A stretch of DNA of 64,000 nt from Bradyrhizobium sp. in8p8. Its GTDB lineage: Bacteria; Pseudomonadota; Alphaproteobacteria; Rhizobiales; Xanthobacteraceae. Positions 1 to 7,194 of this stretch are shown here, one piece after another (within the stretch, counting starts at the first letter, position 1; each line of letters begins with the position of its first letter). The stretch is taken from contig NZ_AUGD01000026.1 in the NCBI RefSeq assembly GCF_000426845.1, forward strand, positions 1 to 64,000, read 5' to 3'. Under the pieces are notes generated by a model that had not been told where the DNA came from, did no database searches, and worked only from the letters and a program-made list of their open reading frames with translations. Made by a program: the position numbers and the translations under genes.

Positions 1-249
1 AAGCTCGCGTAGCGCGGCCGCATCGAGCATCTGCTCGGCCAACAGCTTCTTCAGCTTCGCGTTCTCCTCCTCGAGCGCTTTCAACCGCCTGGCCTCGGAG
101 ACATCCATGCCGCCGAATTTGGCCTTCCAGTTGTAGATCGTCGCCTCGGAAATCCCGTGCTTGCGAGCCAGGTCGGCCGTCTTCGCCCCGGCCTCATGCT
201 CCTTCAACACGGCGATAATCTGCTCTTCCGTGAACCTTGCTCGCTTCAT
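1..249 (-). CDS. IS3-family transposase OrfA (partial at window edge)
   Basis: The minus-strand reading from ATG at 249 begins MKRARFTEEQIIAVLKEHEA and holds a helix-turn-helix of the transposase_8/IS911 OrfA type (DLARKHGISEATIYNWKAKF). A leucine- and lysine-rich stretch follows (LEEENAKLKKLLAEQ), as expected for the OrfA coiled coil. OrfA binds the IS ends and normally makes OrfAB transposase by programmed frameshifting with OrfB. The gene runs off position 1 after about 83 codons, close to the usual full OrfA length, so only a few residues are missing. No disruption is visible in the part present. Confidence 0.85.
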   Translation of the reverse strand, partial: MKRARFTEEQIIAVLKEHEAGAKTADLARKHGISEATIYNWKAKFGGMDVSEARRLKALEEENAKLKKLLAEQMLDAAALREL

Positions 250-311
250 CTGTCCGTCCTTTTCAGGCCGGACTCTAACTCCATCTGGAGGAAATACTCA
301 GGGGCAGGTCA
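1..311 (-). mobile_element. IS3-family insertion sequence, terminal part
   Basis: The minus strand reads from an end-like sequence (TGACCTGCCCC at 311-301, typical of IS407-group IS3 elements) straight into an OrfA transposase gene at 249. Only this terminus and OrfA are in the window; OrfB and the other end lie to the left. A target duplication cannot be tested without the other end. The bases just outside (312-315, CGAT) would be the candidate. Family placement rests on OrfA and the end motif; the exact IS name is not claimed. Confidence 0.8.
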
Positions 312-642
312 CGATGCCCACGCCAGACGCTAGAGAGGTCTAACCTGCCGCCTGGCATCGATCGTTTGAAAGCCAATTGCTGCGTGCATCTGTCGAGACG
401 GACGACACATGGTCTGCGCCGGCAGCTGGCCCCTGCTAGCGACGTTCTCGAACTGGCTCTTTCTCTGTAATTCGGGAAGGTTTCAGTGTTGCTCGATTTC
501 GCCGAGCCGTGGTTGAGGAAGGGGCGACGAGGCACGCCACGGAAGCGTGCCAAGCCAGCTTGCCTGGGCGCCAGATGCGGATTGAAAACCAGTAGGTCGC
601 GCGGGGTGTCCCCGCGGTGCCGATCGTGCCGGCATAATGCGG

Positions 643-662
643 GTATAATGCCGGCATTATAC
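643..662. repeat. Perfect 20-bp palindrome with an adjacent partial copy
   Basis: GTATAATGCCGGCATTATAC is its own reverse complement. A related partial copy, GCCGGCATAATGC, lies immediately upstream at 628-640. This paired arrangement resembles a dimeric-regulator operator, but no obvious promoter or gene start is attached to it, so the function is open. Confidence 0.6.
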
Positions 663-1001
663 GGTGCGATCAAAATTCGACCTTTCGATTCAAAAGCGTA
701 CAATGGAATCTTGCGCGTGTTGAAAACTCTCTCGGGAATGCTGGATGGCCGTCCCGGCGAGACGGAATTGCCGTGCCAGCGGCGCTGGCGACGCCTTTGG
801 CTGGCGTGTCACGCAGTGGTGATGGATTCGATTGCTGAACTCGTGCGTCGCGCCCGTATGGGCGACCATCAACAGGTGTGGCGACCGTGCTCGGACATGT
901 TGTCGGTGTCTGTCGCGCAGGGCGCACCACAGCTGGATCGCTACCATGATGGAGGCGGCGCACCAGGCTTGGGGTTTCCCCGCGTCGACTAGGGCTTGCA
1001 G

Positions 1002-1026
1002 CGAATGCGAATATTTTTCGCATTCG
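1002..1026. repeat. Inverted repeat with 10-bp arms upstream of the DUF3102 promoter
   Basis: The arms CGAATGCGAA (1002-1011) and TTCGCATTCG (1017-1026) are exact complements around TATTT. It lies about 55 bp before the TTGACA box that precedes the DUF3102 gene. It could be an operator or a terminator for something to the left; there is no clean T-run after the right arm, which slightly favours a protein-binding site. Confidence 0.5.
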
Positions 1027-1080
1027 GCGCAGGGATGCGCTCTGCTGAGGCTGTCGCAAGCTGCCATCATTTTGATATTG

Positions 1081-1110
1081 TTGACAAATTCTGAAATGTG
1101 CTCTCATTAT
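1081..1110 (+). promoter_or_regulatory. Sigma-70-like promoter for the DUF3102 gene
   Basis: A perfect TTGACA at 1081-1086 is followed after 18 bases by CATTAT at 1105-1110, in an AT-rich pocket of otherwise GC-rich DNA. A transcript from about 1117 would leave a short leader before the GTG start at 1155. This placement also argues against the longer open frame that begins at 1098, inside the promoter. Confidence 0.55.
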
Positions 1111-1154
1111 TAATGCAAGGTTTGCAACGAGACATGTCAACAGGAGTACCCATC

Positions 1155-1835
1155 GTGAGGGGCGCGGAGCAGTTCAATTACGATCAAGTTGCGCCGGACA
1201 GGGCAGAGGAACTGCGCAAGCTTGCCGGCGTGATCCGCCTGGGTGTGAGACTGCTGACGCGGACGGCCGTGGAAATAGGTAGGTCCCTGAGCGAGGCGAA
1301 GGCCGGCCTCCCTGGCCGGGTGTTCCTGAAGTGGTGCCGCCTGGAAGCGGGCTTCGAGCCGCGCACCGCCCAGCTCTACATGAATCTGCCGGATCTGTTC
1401 GACCGTTATGGAGAGGATGTGTATCTCGTGCCGCTCAGCGCTGCGTTGGATCTCGCCGCGCCATCGGTTGACGAGGCGACCTGTGTCGACATCCTGACGC
1501 GTGCCCGCCGTGGCGAACGGCTGACGGTCGAGTTCGTGAAGGAATGCATTCGGCGGGCAAAGGGCAAGGAGGGCAACCCTGACCAGCTGGTGTCCGAGGG
1601 GGCTACGGCGATGTCCAACATGCTTGCGAACGAGATCGGCATCTCCACGAAGATGGCACTGCAGAAATTTCTCGGGGCTAGCCCCGGGGCACATGATAGG
1701 CACTTCATGAAGAGCTTTCGGGAGCGCATCGCGAAAGACCTGCGTCAGAACAGTGTGCGTGTGCGCATGCCATTGACCCGCCGGTTACCGGCGGCCCAAA
1801 TCGGCGCGTCTAGCTCACCTGGTGATGCAGCTTGA
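1155..1835 (+). CDS. DUF3102-type protein of mobile elements
   Basis: The 226-residue product carries, at about residues 20-75, the pattern of DUF3102 proteins: a run of EIGRSLSEAKAGL type, then a conserved FLKWCRLEAGFEPRTAQLYM segment. This resembles the helical domain found in phage and plasmid proteins, often beside replication or partition genes. The C-terminal third is basic (KSFRERIAKDLRQ). The start chosen is GTG 1155, because AGGAG at 1143-1147 sits 7 bases upstream; ATG 1134 in the same frame has no such site. No enzymatic activity is known for the family. Its strong promoter and lead position suggest a maintenance or regulatory role for the element; that is inference. Confidence 0.6.
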   Translation: MRGAEQFNYDQVAPDRAEELRKLAGVIRLGVRLLTRTAVEIGRSLSEAKAGLPGRVFLKWCRLEAGFEPRTAQLYMNLPDLFDRYGEDVYLVPLSAALDLAAPSVDEATCVDILTRARRGERLTVEFVKECIRRAKGKEGNPDQLVSEGATAMSNMLANEIGISTKMALQKFLGASPGAHDRHFMKSFRERIAKDLRQNSVRVRMPLTRRLPAAQIGASSSPGDAA

Positions 1836-2121
1836 GGTCACGACGGGTTGAGCCGGGCGTCTTCGGCTGTGACCTTATGTGTATGCCTTCGGGCGCGCGA
1901 GCTTTGCTCCGTCGGCCATGATCGCGCGGAGATCTGTCCAGCTCCGGCGAGCCGCTCCAATCTGTTTGTAGCGCATCCGCAGAGAGACGGGTTGCTATGG
2001 TTATGGCATGGATTGCGCACGACCGATGAACAGAACGGTCCTCAGCGTGCAATGAATGCAATTTCTGGCTTGCAAGAGCTCATGCGATGTTGACGACGTC
2101 CATTACACGTTCGAGGTCATC

Positions 2122-4359
2122 ATGTCGCATTGCTCCATCCACTCCGAACCTCTCAAGCGCAAGAACCGTCATACTGCAGCGGCGCGGTTCGCCTATCAGA
2201 CCTGCTCCGTCGCGACCGATTGCTTCAGACATGTCGACTACCGCCGCTATGCCCCTTTTCACGTCGGAGGCGGCGTGCTGCTGCCGATAGGAGCGCCCGC
2301 AGAGTTTGCCAATTGGGAGCGTTTTCGCAGCGCGGCCATGTCGACTGAAAAGCGGAAGGACGCTCAGGAGGGCAGAGTTCTTGATTTCGCTCTTCCCCGC
2401 GGGGTGGACCGTATGTTGCTACTGCCGCTTGCGGCGTTCGCGCTGCTGCCCTTTGTCGAGCGGGGGATGGCGGTGCGGCTGGATGTCGAATGCGTGGAGG
2501 CAAGCGACGGTGAGCCGAACCCGCACGCTCACAGCTGGCTCTCGCAACGCGTGTTGAAGCCACACGGCTTCGGTCCGAAGGAGCGCATCGAATGGAGCCG
2601 GCTGTTCCTGTACGACGACGGCAGGTACGTGCGGGCCCTGATCGGGGGGAGGCTTACGCTTGGCTGCGCGATTCTGGGCATTGACGCCTACGTCGACCCG
2701 CGCCGGAATAAGGCGAAGGGAGAGGGAAGTCCGGAGAAGCGGCGGCCGCGGTGGATGTTTCGCGCCAGCAATGAGGGCAGGAAGGTCGAGGCGATCGAAC
2801 AGCTGGCGAAGGGCCGAGAGCTGAAGAAGAAGGGCGAGGCGACGAAGCAAGATCCAGAGCCGGAGGAGGGGAGCGTGATCGTGACAAACGCCGCCATGTA
2901 TTCTGTCCCCAAAAAGCGGTCGGGCGAACTTAGGGAAAAGTTCGCGGATGCGGCGCAGAAGGCGGGTTACGAGGTTTATGCGCGATCGGACTCCAAAGCG
3001 CTGGCGCTCCATGGGACGTCTGTCACTTTCGCGGGCGGCAAATTTAGGATCGCGGCAACGGGCAGGTCGGAGGATGCTGCTATCGTTGCGAGGTTCGCTC
3101 GCGAACTCAACTGGCCAGCCTTGGTCGTGAAGGGAGGTGCACGCCTTGCTGACCTGGTGGCAATCGAGGCCGCAAAGGAACACGTCTTTATGGTCAATCG
3201 CGCCCCCCGCGGCCCTGCCCGGGATCTCATTGCGCGGGCGTTCTACAGCGAGATGAAGGACGACATTGCGCGCCACGATCTGCTCGGGATCGCCGCAGGG
3301 TTCTACGCGAAGTTCGAGGCGAACCAGGCTGCCCCGCAAGTGGCTGAAGCGCTCGATGCTGCCCTGCAGGTGGATGTGGGCTGCGATCTTCAAATGCCGG
3401 CAAAGCCGGTGGTGCCGAACACCGCACCAGCCCGGTGGAGCAATGTCGCTGAGCCGGCATCCATCGTCGCTGTGCCGACCGCAACGTCGGAGAACGAGAA
3501 ACACGTAACCGTCGGGTGGGATGATGTGAGGCGAGCCGCTGCTTTCTCGTCCGAGGCGATCGCTCCAACGTCTGGAGATCGCAGTGAGGCTCGCCGGCCG
3601 TCCAGAGTGGGCGGGCCCTCCAACCCTCCTCGATCGCCGGCAGACCTGAGGGTACCGAGCACCGCTCCAATCGTGGCGAGCGAGGTCGGCGCGCTCGCTT
3701 CAGCGGTCGCGCCCATTGCGAGCCCAGGGAATGGCAGCCGGCGCGTGGCCACCGGCGGGGACGTGAGGCGAGCCACTGCTTCCTCATCCGAAACGATCGC
3801 ACGAGCGTCCGGACATCGCAGAGAAGCCTCCCGATTGCCTCGACTGGGTGTGGCATCGAACAGCCCTTCTCGATCGCCGGCAGGCCCGAGGGCTCTGAGC
3901 ACCGCTCCGCTCCGCCCGAGCGAGGTCGCCGGCCTGGCTTCAACGGTTGCGGCCATCGCGACGTCGGGCAACGACAGCCTACACGAGGCCGCTGGTGCCG
4001 ATGCGAGGCGAACCGCCGGTTCATCGTCCGAACCCCTCGGAGGCCTCGAAATGCCGTTGCAGGCCGATTCCTGGAAGGTCAAACCCGATCCAATCAGGTC
4101 GGGGCGCGATGCGCTTGCGCTTGAGGTCGGTTTCAAGCGGCAGCGGCAAATTCACGAGGAGCTCGACGAATTCCTGCGTCGGAAGACGGGGCAATCGCCC
4201 GGGCTTCGGCGTGAGGGCGCCGCTTCGCCGAGGAACGCGAAGCTTCAGCAGCCGACGAGGCCTCCCCAGCCGATCCCGCAGTGGCCTGCCGAAATTCCCG
4301 GCCTCAATGATGAGGCGGTCGAGACGGAGGAGCCCGACTACCAAGCGCCGCGTTTTTGA
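2122..4359 (+). CDS. MobA/MobL-family relaxase-like protein with internal tandem repeats
   Basis: This 745-residue protein starts MSHCSIHSEPLKRKNRHTAA. That matches the MobA/MobL (MOBQ) pattern: a CSI... start, an AARFAYQ-type stretch, then LPIGAPAEFANWERFR and EKRKDAQEGRVLDFALP, and a histidine-bearing segment (NPHAHSWLSQR, about residues 140-150). Such proteins nick one strand at oriT and lead DNA transfer. A middle segment (about residues 260-370) resembles the LPD7-type domain of large mobile proteins. Residues 469-640 are an unusual serine/arginine/alanine-rich repeat of about 79-80 residues. ATG 2122 is preceded by GAGG at 2113-2116. The metal-binding histidine cluster is less complete than in classic MobA, so nicking activity is uncertain. 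No coupling protein or type IV secretion gene is in the window. Confidence 0.65.
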   Translation: MSHCSIHSEPLKRKNRHTAAARFAYQTCSVATDCFRHVDYRRYAPFHVGGGVLLPIGAPAEFANWERFRSAAMSTEKRKDAQEGRVLDFALPRGVDRMLLLPLAAFALLPFVERGMAVRLDVECVEASDGEPNPHAHSWLSQRVLKPHGFGPKERIEWSRLFLYDDGRYVRALIGGRLTLGCAILGIDAYVDPRRNKAKGEGSPEKRRPRWMFRASNEGRKVEAIEQLAKGRELKKKGEATKQDPEPEEGSVIVTNAAMYSVPKKRSGELREKFADAAQKAGYEVYARSDSKALALHGTSVTFAGGKFRIAATGRSEDAAIVARFARELNWPALVVKGGARLADLVAIEAAKEHVFMVNRAPRGPARDLIARAFYSEMKDDIARHDLLGIAAGFYAKFEANQAAPQVAEALDAALQVDVGCDLQMPAKPVVPNTAPARWSNVAEPASIVAVPTATSENEKHVTVGWDDVRRAAAFSSEAIAPTSGDRSEARRPSRVGGPSNPPRSPADLRVPSTAPIVASEVGALASAVAPIASPGNGSRRVATGGDVRRATASSSETIARASGHRREASRLPRLGVASNSPSRSPAGPRALSTAPLRPSEVAGLASTVAAIATSGNDSLHEAAGADARRTAGSSSEPLGGLEMPLQADSWKVKPDPIRSGRDALALEVGFKRQRQIHEELDEFLRRKTGQSPGLRREGAASPRNAKLQQPTRPPQPIPQWPAEIPGLNDEAVETEEPDYQAPRF
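3526..4040 (+). repeat. Tandem imperfect repeats of about 237-240 bp inside the relaxase gene
   Basis: Segments beginning with GTGAGGCGAGCC at 3526, GTGAGGCGAGCC at 3763 and the related GCGAGGCGAACC at 4003 repeat with a spacing of 237 and 240 bases. They encode DVRRA-type starts followed by proline/serine-rich spacers. The copies have drifted but keep order and frame. This low-complexity linker joins the N-terminal relaxase-like part to a basic C-terminal tail. Confidence 0.75.
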
Positions 4360-4599
4360 CGCTCGGCCACTGCGGTCTTGTGCTCGTGCATCAGCTCATG
4401 CTCGGCAGGCAGAACACCGGCCTTTCTCAAAATGCTGTTGCCTGCCGGTCATTAACCATCAGTTGGCGTGCCAGCTGGAATATTCCGAGAACAGACCGCA
4501 TATTGAGCTTACCCTCGCGGATCCCTGCGAGGCGGCCGCCGCCGGTGCTACCAACACCGACGAGCGGCCTGACCACAACCGACTTACGAGGAGTCAGTC

Positions 4600-4761
4600 A
4601 TGGCTAAGCGCCACTATATCGCCGATTCGGCGATCCTTCTTCCGTCCTCTCCGATGCTCCGTGTCCGGTCCGATGTGACCGGCGGTTGCGCTTTGGTGCC
4701 CGGGGGCGGGCCCACGGTGGACGGCACGGTCCTGCCCAGCATCACCCCCTCTATCGACTAG
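4600..4761 (+). CDS. Small uncharacterised 53-residue protein
   Basis: ATG 4600 follows a strong ribosome-binding site (GAGGAG, about 4588-4593, 6-7 bases upstream) and opens a clean 53-codon frame ending at TAG 4759-4761. The product begins MAKRHYIADSAILLPSS and ends with a glycine/proline-rich segment (LVPGGGPTVDGTVLPS). I recognise no family. It sits between the relaxase gene and a 246-base hairpin-rich leader before the GIY-YIG gene. It could be a real small protein or a regulatory leader peptide. Confidence 0.55.
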   Translation: MAKRHYIADSAILLPSSPMLRVRSDVTGGCALVPGGGPTVDGTVLPSITPSID

Positions 4762-4776
4762 GCACGGATCGCGAGG

Positions 4777-5003
4777 CGCGACGTCATGCGTCGCGACGGC
4801 GTCGCATGAATCGGTCGCGGTCCGTGGCCTGCGCTGGCAATTCCGCGCATCGAGGACGCCAATCCTGGCGTCCTCGATCTCTGCGGATCATGCCAGGCAA
4901 GCTGCAATGACGGCCCACGCCCTGCGACGTCTGGCAGGGCGTCGCGTGGCGCGTCAGCCAGTCCGATGTCGACCTCGCGATCTCTCAGAGGACAGAGAGA
5001 TCG
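4777..5003 (+). promoter_or_regulatory. Series of four hairpins in the leader before the GIY-YIG gene
   Basis: Four inverted repeats lie in a row between the 53-codon gene and the next start codon: 4777-4795 (7-bp arms), 4849-4878 (13-bp perfect arms around ATCC), 4917-4942 (8-bp arms) and 4978-5003 (9-bp arms). The last one covers the purine-rich ribosome-binding area (AGAGGA, GAGAGA) of the gene that starts at 5008, so pairing could limit translation. None has a U-run, so simple intrinsic termination is not obvious. Confidence 0.5.
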
Positions 5004-5007
5004 ATCC

Positions 5008-5940
5008 ATGAAATTTCCCAACGAGACCATCCCGATGGTGCAGCCTTGCACCCACACGATCTATCGCCCGTTCGGTGGCGTCGAGGATTATCGCCAGATC
5101 CACGATCCGGCCGGCCGGCTCGCGGTCACGGCGTTTCCGCTGTCGATGGCCAGGAGCCTGGCGGCGACCTGCGAGCTGTGGTCCGCGTGCTACGTCATTG
5201 CCGGGCGAGACGAAGCCTATATCGGGGAGAGCAACCGCGCGGTCAGGTGCGTCGCCGAGCATGCCGCGGCTGCCTCCAACATCTTTGGCGCGGAGGCCTA
5301 CCTGCTCCACGCACAGGAGCCGCACGTACTGCCATGGTCGGCGCGACTCCGCCTCGCGCATCGTTTGAACGAACTCGCCAAAGAGGCAGGTCTGGTCACC
5401 CTGGCCAACACCGTTGAGCCGCGGGGTCTTCCTTGCCCGGGAGAACACGCCGCAGCCCTGGAGCGGCTAGTGGCCGATGGCCGCCGCCTGCTGTTCGATG
5501 CCGGCTGCCGGATCTTCAACGCCAACCTTGTGAGGCAGCTGCCGGCGGAGGCCGAGTTCGATGACAATCAGGCTGTGAATGCGGTCGTCGAGACCGGCTT
5601 GCCGATGGCGCCGCCAGCCGAAGGCGAGCTTGAATTCGATTATTGCTGCATCTGGGCGCGCGGGCACCACGATCGCGAAGGGTTCGTGGTCCGGGCCGGA
5701 TCGGAGGTGCGCAACATCGAGACCCCAAGCCTCAGGCAGAACATCAAAAAGCTCCGCGCGGATCTCCTCGCCATGGGCGTCGTGGTACCGATCGCCGGCA
5801 TCAAGGATCGCCTGCGCTTCCAGGTCGACTGGCGCTTCTTTTCTGCCGCGGTCGCAGCCAAGTTCGTCGCGGGAGCGCATGTGGCCAGCACCAAGTGGGT
5901 GCGCCCGCGCACTCCCGGGCCGATCGCGCGCGCGGAGTAG
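5008..5940 (+). CDS. GIY-YIG nuclease-like protein with C-terminal DUF4357
   Basis: The 310-residue product has a degenerate GIY-YIG signature: CYVIAG at 61-66 and AYIGES at 70-75, then a conserved arginine region NRAVRCVAEH. The first tyrosine motif reads ACY instead of GIY. The C-terminal region (about 225-305) fits DUF4357: a FVVRAGSEVRN strand, then SLRQNIKKLRADLLAMGVVV, RLRFQVDWRFFSAAVAAKF and a final STKWV. GIY-YIG/DUF4357 proteins are predicted nucleases common on mobile islands. ATG 5008 is chosen because the protein-like sequence starts there and a purine-rich stretch precedes it. The gene ends 10 bases before the next, so the two are probably co-transcribed. Confidence 0.7.
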   Translation: MKFPNETIPMVQPCTHTIYRPFGGVEDYRQIHDPAGRLAVTAFPLSMARSLAATCELWSACYVIAGRDEAYIGESNRAVRCVAEHAAAASNIFGAEAYLLHAQEPHVLPWSARLRLAHRLNELAKEAGLVTLANTVEPRGLPCPGEHAAALERLVADGRRLLFDAGCRIFNANLVRQLPAEAEFDDNQAVNAVVETGLPMAPPAEGELEFDYCCIWARGHHDREGFVVRAGSEVRNIETPSLRQNIKKLRADLLAMGVVVPIAGIKDRLRFQVDWRFFSAAVAAKFVAGAHVASTKWVRPRTPGPIARAE

Positions 5941-5950
5941 GAGCGGCCGG

Positions 5951-6598
5951 ATGTCCAATTCCACGGCAATGCCGGGGCACGAGCCCCGGCAAGATGGCGA
6001 GGCCCGTCTCCGCGGCCGTCTTGGCGAAGGCGGCGCGCCGATCGAGAGCACCGCGCCGGCTGGAGGGGCGGCGACGCATCCGGGTGCGGATCACGATGGC
6101 CGGATGCTCGATGTCTCATCGCCGATCGTCCGTGCGCTCGTCGAGATCTCGCCGCTGCGCTGGTGGCGGTCGATGCCGGCGGACGCTTTTCGGGCGGCGG
6201 AGTACCTCGCGGTCCGGTCCACCCTCGAGGAGGTCACAAGGCTGATCGAAGGCGCCGAGGTCGAGCCGGCGCTGCAAGGGGATGCCGAAGCGGCCATCGC
6301 GCTGGCGCGCTCATTGATGCCGATCACGCGCTTGGGCGGGATCAAGACCGACATTGCGATGACTGCCTTATTGTCCCTCGCGCTCGAGGGGGAGCCCAGG
6401 TGCGCGCTCGTGCTCGCTCACGTGATCGATCGCGCCGAGCACGATGCCCAAAAAGCAGATCAGCTGTGCGGCTCCTGGTTGGCGTTTCGCTTCGGCCGCT
6501 CGGCCCGCTGCGGCGGCTTCAGTCCGGCCGAGACAGCCTTGCTGAAGACGCTGCGGGCCTTCGATGCCCTGCGCCCGGGCAGGGAAGGCCGCGCATGA
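5951..6598 (+). CDS. Hypothetical protein, 215 residues
   Basis: ATG 5951 has AGGAG at 5939-5943, overlapping the stop of the GIY-YIG gene, so translation is likely coupled. The first 50 residues are polar and glycine/proline-rich, probably disordered; residues 55-205 look like a compact helical domain (IVRALVEISPLRWWRSM, EDVT-like acidic helices, LALVLAHVIDRAEHD). I recognise no family or catalytic motif. The larger open frame beginning at 5579 overlaps the previous gene and is not favoured. Confidence 0.55.
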   Translation: MSNSTAMPGHEPRQDGEARLRGRLGEGGAPIESTAPAGGAATHPGADHDGRMLDVSSPIVRALVEISPLRWWRSMPADAFRAAEYLAVRSTLEEVTRLIEGAEVEPALQGDAEAAIALARSLMPITRLGGIKTDIAMTALLSLALEGEPRCALVLAHVIDRAEHDAQKADQLCGSWLAFRFGRSARCGGFSPAETALLKTLRAFDALRPGREGRA

Positions 6599-6662
6599 GC
6601 TTTCCGTCGTCTCTCGTCCTCAAAACCACCACGCCTGCCCGTCGGACCCGCCGCGCGGAAAC

Positions 6663-6788
6663 ATGCGGAGCCTGGCGCGGATCCATGCTGCGCAAAGGAC
6701 GCCCGAGGCGATCGAACTCGTTGCGAGGGTGCGCTCCAAGCCGCCCGAGCCGATCGCGCCCTCGCTGCCGACCCACCAGCAAGCCTAG
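6663..6788 (+). CDS. Possible 41-residue small protein
   Basis: ATG 6663 opens a short frame whose product begins MRSLARIHAAQRTPEAIELV and has an amphipathic helix followed by a proline-rich tail. GCGGAA just upstream is a weak ribosome-binding site. The stop overlaps, tail to tail, the end of the minus-strand ribbon-helix-helix gene. Protein-like composition is the main support; it may be spurious. Confidence 0.3.
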   Translation: MRSLARIHAAQRTPEAIELVARVRSKPPEPIAPSLPTHQQA

Positions 6789-6985
6789 CGCTTTGGCGAC
6801 TTCTTCCGCCGTTCGAGCCAGTCTCTCGCAGCCTCCTCAAGGATCTCCGAGGCACTGGTGTCGTCCTCGAGAGCGACGCGCTTGATCGATTTGATCAGCT
6901 CGGCGTCCAGGGTTGCGAAGAAGTTGCGTCTTGGCTGCGGGACCGCCGTCTTGCCTGCTTTTGCGGGTTTTCCTTGCTCGGCCAT
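6785..6985 (-). CDS. Ribbon-helix-helix DNA-binding protein
   Basis: The 66-residue product has a basic N-terminal tail (MAEQGKPAKAGKTAVPQPRR) and then a ribbon-helix-helix fold: the strand NFFATLDAELIKSIKRVALE and the helix TSASEILEEAARDWLERRKK. Such proteins are small dimeric repressors, for example antitoxins or plasmid ParG/CopG regulators. No toxin gene lies beside it on the same strand. It is the only minus-strand gene in the accessory run. The inverted repeat at 7011-7038 lies 26 bases before its start, which is a natural place for autoregulation. Confidence 0.7.
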   Translation of the reverse strand: MAEQGKPAKAGKTAVPQPRRNFFATLDAELIKSIKRVALEDDTSASEILEEAARDWLERRKKSPKR

Positions 6986-7010
6986 GGGCTCTCCGTGGGT
7001 GATGAGGGGG

Positions 7011-7107
7011 CAAGGATTCGCCGGTAGGCGAATCCTTGAAGCCGGGCCGAATGTAGGCCGTGCTCGGTCAAATAACCATAGGTAACTTGCTGGATATGGG
7101 CATATCC
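7011..7107. promoter_or_regulatory. Divergent control region with two inverted repeats
   Basis: The region lies between the minus-strand ribbon-helix-helix gene and the plus-strand gene at 7195. It holds a perfect 12-bp-arm inverted repeat CAAGGATTCGCC-GGTA-GGCGAATCCTTG (7011-7038) and a smaller one, GGATATG-GG-CATATCC (7092-7107). The AT-rich tract 7070-7140 is unlike the surrounding GC-rich DNA and includes TTGACA at 7134-7139, a possible -35 for the plus-strand gene. Binding by the neighbouring repressor is an inference from position. Confidence 0.5.
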
Positions 7108-7194
7108 TATCTCACTAGGTATATAGATGAACGTTGACATGTATCGCTGTTTATGGTTCGTTCTCGGTCACAGCGGTGGTAGCGAGGGATTGTG

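Larger units (their letters stand above)
312..1080. other. Stretch without a recognisable gene between the IS end and the DUF3102 gene
   Basis: Several open frames of 60-170 codons overlap on both strands, but none has a good ribosome-binding site, recognisable domain or protein-like composition; they are arginine- and cysteine-rich, as is usual for spurious frames in GC-rich DNA. The stretch contains a perfect 20-bp palindrome at 643-662 and a 10-bp-arm inverted repeat at 1002-1026. It may be eroded coding sequence next to the IS, but no parent gene was identified. Confidence 0.5.

Noticed and set aside
486..1140. Several overlapping open frames of 90-168 codons on both strands
   Set aside because: Arginine/cysteine-rich products, no ribosome-binding sites and no recognisable domain; typical chance frames in GC-rich DNA.
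1836..2121. Possible oriT upstream of the relaxase gene
   Set aside because: No nic-like core of the known MOBQ types and no strong inverted repeat was found in this gap.
4336..4450. Minus-strand short frame with protein-like end (LPAEHELMHEHKTAVAERQ) overlapping the relaxase stop
   Set aside because: A stop codon lies shortly upstream, only TTG or an internal ATG could start it, and no ribosome-binding site is seen; too short to support.
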